The position numbers were made by a program, and so were the translations under genes. The notes beneath the pieces were generated by a model. That model worked only from the letters and a program-made list of their open reading frames with translations. It did not search any database and had not been told where the DNA came from. Of a stretch of 64,000 nucleotides of DNA, positions 61,375 through 64,000 are shown piece by piece. Position 1 is the stretch's first letter; the number at the start of each line of letters is the position of its first letter. This DNA is from Nostoc sp. HK-01 (GTDB taxonomy: Bacteria > Cyanobacteriota > Cyanobacteriia > Cyanobacteriales > Nostocaceae), in the NCBI GenBank assembly GCA_003990705.1, contig AP018318.1:2979501-3043500 (forward strand), read 5' to 3'.

Positions 61375-62514
61375 ATGGAAAATTCCTCTACACCCTTTAC
61401 GCGCCTTGCTTCCCTCGATGTGTTTCGGGGAATGGCGATCGCCTCTATGATTTTAGTGAATAATCCCGGTAGTTGGGATTATGTCTATCCGCCTCTCGAC
61501 CATGCCGAATGGCACGGTTGCACACCGACAGACTTGGTTTTCCCGTTCTTTTTATTTATTGTCGGTGTCGCAATGCCGTTTTCTTTCGCCAAGTACACCC
61601 CAGAAAATCGCCCGACAGCTACTGTCTATCAGCGCATTCTCCGCCGGGGACTGATATTATTTGCCCTTGGGTTGTTCCTGGCGTTGTTTTCTTTAACCCT
61701 TGATTGGTTAATTAAAGGTATACCTCCCAATTTCAGCACCCTGCGAATTATGGGAGTCTTACAGCGTATCAGCCTCGCTTATGTATTCGCAGCAATAGCA
61801 GTTCTCAACCTTTCCCGCCGTTGGTTGTGGATACTAGCAGCCGTTGTCCTCATTGGGTACTGGTTAGCAATGCAATTTATCCCTGTTCCCGGTTTTGGCG
61901 CAGGGAATCTCACTCCTGAAGGTAATCTTGGCGGTTACATCGACCGGATAATTCTTGGCAAACATATTTATCGTAGTGGTTCTTTTGACCCTGAAGGTTT
62001 ATTTAGTACTTTGCCAGCAGTTGTTACCGTCTTTTTAGGCTATTTTACAGGTGATTGGTTGCGAACTCAGCCAATTAAAAGCCGCACTAGTATCAATTTA
62101 GTAATTTTTGGTTTAATTGCTCTTGTGATTGGATTATTATGGGGATTTTTATTTCCCATTAATAAACAACTATGGACAAGTTCTTACGTTTTATTTACTG
62201 CGGGTTGGGCATTACTAACTTTAGCTTTGTGTTATGAACTCATAGAAGTCCGTCATTTTAGACACTGGGGACTACCATTAGAAGTGATGGGACTAAATGC
62301 CATCTTTTTGTTTGTTGCTTCTGGCATATTTACCAGAATCTTACTTAAAACGAAGATTGGCAGCAGCACAACTTATACCTGGATTTATGAACACTTATTT
62401 CGCCCGTGGGCTGGGGCGTTTAATGGTTCGCTAATATTTGCCATAGTTATGGTTTTATTTTGGTGGACAATTCTTTATGGAATGTATCGTCGGCATTGGT
62501 TTTTCAAGATTTAG
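61375..62514 (+). CDS. NagX/HGSNAT-like membrane acyltransferase (DUF5009)
   Basis: 379 residues, about ten membrane helices. RLASLDVFRGMAIASMILVN at 10-29 is the hallmark start of the heparan-alpha-glucosaminide N-acetyltransferase-like family, followed by HAEWHGCTPTDLVFPFFLF. Likely transfers an acyl group to a sugar across the membrane. Substrate unknown; may serve an envelope polysaccharide. Confidence 0.9.
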   Translation: MENSSTPFTRLASLDVFRGMAIASMILVNNPGSWDYVYPPLDHAEWHGCTPTDLVFPFFLFIVGVAMPFSFAKYTPENRPTATVYQRILRRGLILFALGLFLALFSLTLDWLIKGIPPNFSTLRIMGVLQRISLAYVFAAIAVLNLSRRWLWILAAVVLIGYWLAMQFIPVPGFGAGNLTPEGNLGGYIDRIILGKHIYRSGSFDPEGLFSTLPAVVTVFLGYFTGDWLRTQPIKSRTSINLVIFGLIALVIGLLWGFLFPINKQLWTSSYVLFTAGWALLTLALCYELIEVRHFRHWGLPLEVMGLNAIFLFVASGIFTRILLKTKIGSSTTYTWIYEHLFRPWAGAFNGSLIFAIVMVLFWWTILYGMYRRHWFFKI

Positions 62515-62640
62515 TAGGGGCAAATCGCTGTTCGCCCCACCATAAAAAATTCCTCATTTATCCGGAATTGAAAAATTGAGCTTTGTAGCTTTCCGTATCC
62601 ACACAGCAATTATTTCAGTCATTAATCTGAAAATACGGAA

Positions 62641-64000
62641 ATGGCAGTAAAGCAACTATCACAACTAAATTTAGCTTCTTATACCTCCAACAAAACATTT
62701 TATCCATCCCCTAATGCTTGGGAAGATCAAGTGTTTTATTTTATGATGCTCGACCGATTTTCTGATGGTAAGGAGAATGGATATAAAGATAATGCGGGAA
62801 ATATTGTCTCTAATGGTGTAACTCCCTTATTCGCAGGTGATCAAAATAATGCCACACGTACACCAGAAGGTGCAGAGCGTTGGCGAGAAGCAGGTATAAA
62901 ATACGTTGGTGGGAATCTTAAAGGACTAACTAGTAAAGTCGGTTATTTAAAGCGTTTAGGTGTTACCGCTATTTGGATTAGTCCGATTTTCAAACAGGTA
63001 TCTTTTCAAGATACATATCATGGCTACGGTATTCAAGATTTCTTAGAAGTTAACCCTAAGTTCGGTAGCGGTGAGGACTTGCAAGAGTTAGTGCAAACTG
63101 CTCATGCCAATGGTATTTATGTAATTCTTGATATTATTCTGAATCATTCTGGTAATATCTTTAGCTACGAAGAAGGTAATGTAAATTACCGTGGCACACC
63201 TTATCCAGTCAAGGGTTTTAATGACGAAAAAGGTCAACCTAGTATTCCATTTCGCAAAACCGACCCCAATAATCCTGCAACTTGGCCTCAAGAAAATGAC
63301 GCAATTTGGCCAGTAGAATTTCAAGATCCATCTATATATACCCAAAAAGGACGCATTAGAAATTGGGATGGCTATCCCGAATTTTTAGAAGGCGATTTTG
63401 AGGATTTAAAAGATATTCGTCATGGTTTTGGCGGACTAGATGATTATGTGCCATCTCCGGCTTTGAAATATCTGGCTCAGGCGTATAAATATTGGATAGC
63501 CTACGCCGATATTGATGGTTTCCGCATTGATACTGTCAAACACATGGATAAAGGCGCAACTCGGATTTTTGCTTCGATGATTCATGAGTTTGCTCAAAGT
63601 ATTGGTAAGGAGAAATTCTTTTTAGTTGGTGAGATTACTGGCGGAAGACAAAGAGCATTTGAAACTTTAGAAGAAACAGGTTTAGATGCAGCTTTAGGAG
63701 TGGATGACATTCCTGACAAACTCGAATATTTAGTGAAAGGATATCGCAACCCTAAAGATTACTTTAGTTTATTCCGCAATTCTTTGCTGGTACAGAAAGA
63801 ATCTCATATTTGGTTTAGAGATAAGGTCGTGACGATGTTTGACGACCATGACCAAGTGCGTAAGGGACAAAACAAAGCCAGATTTTGTGCAGATAAAGAT
63901 GCTGCAAAAGTAGTCCTCAATGCTTTAGCGCTGAATGCTTTAACCCTGGGAATCCCTTGTATTTATTATGGGACAGAACAAGCCTTTGATGGTCATGGAG
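62641..64000 (+). CDS. Alpha-amylase family (GH13) protein, 3' partial
   Basis: Starts with ATG at 62641 (MAVKQLSQLNLASYTSNKTF) and stays open to the window end, 453 codons. GH13 regions are VILDIILNHS (region I), GFRIDTVKH (nucleophile Asp, region II), FLVGEITGG (acid Glu, region III) and MFDDHDQV (region IV). NPKFGSGEDLQELV and WISPIFKQ fit the amylase barrel. It acts on alpha-1,4-glucans such as glycogen or maltodextrins. No signal peptide is obvious, so a cytoplasmic enzyme is likely. 126 bases separate it from the NagX-like gene. Confidence 0.93.
   Translation, partial: MAVKQLSQLNLASYTSNKTFYPSPNAWEDQVFYFMMLDRFSDGKENGYKDNAGNIVSNGVTPLFAGDQNNATRTPEGAERWREAGIKYVGGNLKGLTSKVGYLKRLGVTAIWISPIFKQVSFQDTYHGYGIQDFLEVNPKFGSGEDLQELVQTAHANGIYVILDIILNHSGNIFSYEEGNVNYRGTPYPVKGFNDEKGQPSIPFRKTDPNNPATWPQENDAIWPVEFQDPSIYTQKGRIRNWDGYPEFLEGDFEDLKDIRHGFGGLDDYVPSPALKYLAQAYKYWIAYADIDGFRIDTVKHMDKGATRIFASMIHEFAQSIGKEKFFLVGEITGGRQRAFETLEETGLDAALGVDDIPDKLEYLVKGYRNPKDYFSLFRNSLLVQKESHIWFRDKVVTMFDDHDQVRKGQNKARFCADKDAAKVVLNALALNALTLGIPCIYYGTEQAFDGHG

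Overview
The window looks like the chromosome of a filamentous, heterocyst-forming cyanobacterium (Nostocales; Nostoc/Anabaena/Calothrix type). The evidence is very frequent HIP1 octamers (GCGATCGC), heptanucleotide short tandem repeats (STRR) in the spacers, a typical cyanobacterial nblS-purD pair, an uptake [NiFe]-hydrogenase locus (hupS, hupL) with the accessory genes of N2-fixing cyanobacteria, and a XisA/XisC-family recombinase and a XisH homologue. No rRNA, tRNA or CRISPR array was found. The exact species cannot be named from sequence alone.

Layout. 0-7 kb: partial Uma2 nuclease, multi-PAS histidine kinase, XisA/XisC-type recombinase, GerMN lipoprotein, a xisH with an early nonsense codon, and a ParA/ribbon-helix-helix cassette preceded by a cluster of TTTAAACAT repeats. 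This looks like accessory DNA. 7-18 kb: housekeeping and conserved cyanobacterial genes (probable ndhP, MBL hydrolase, Nif3-like, YjbQ, old yellow enzyme, DUF2157/GDYXXLXY pair, RsmB-like methyltransferase). A small gene at 10.3 kb is preceded by tandem CRP-type operators. 18.4-20.6 kb: a small defence-like block with a Phd/VapC pair and a UG/Abi-type reverse transcriptase whose frame is cut by one stop codon. 20.7-36.8 kb: alaS, an HMA metal-binding protein, a GGDEF cyclase, ubiA, ppx, an RsbRD-type kinase, an orphan ATP-grasp ligase, a photorespiratory aminotransferase, a glycosyltransferase and a solitary PotC. 37.2-40.6 kb: a Ser/Thr kinase fused to a formylglycine-generating-enzyme/C-type-lectin fold whose C-terminus has the pattern of a diversity-generating-retroelement variable region, then an orphan HigA-type regulator and a HEPN-like protein. 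40.6-52.7 kb: nblS, purD, an epimerase, a CHAT-TPR protein with near-identical repeats, a spacer holding a MITE and a 42-bp tandem repeat, and a giant membrane protein. 53-59.6 kb: hydrogenase region. A NifU/Rieske protein, two small membrane proteins and a TPR protein lie divergent from hupS, and hupS and hupL are separated by an unrelated 215-codon gene. 59.7-64 kb: GHL10 glycosidase-like protein, NagX-like membrane acyltransferase and the start of an alpha-amylase.

The clearest functional unit is the hydrogenase block: HupS and HupL form the uptake enzyme that recycles H2 made by nitrogenase, and the divergent accessory genes are the set proposed to help mature the small subunit. hupL is uninterrupted here, so the XisA/XisC-type recombinase more than 50 kb away must act elsewhere or be a relic. 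The most unusual items are the DGR-like variable C-terminus (38966-39082), the split reverse transcriptase, the gene inserted between hupS and hupL, the nonsense-bearing xisH, and the 42-bp repeat array that can encode a 59-residue heptad peptide.
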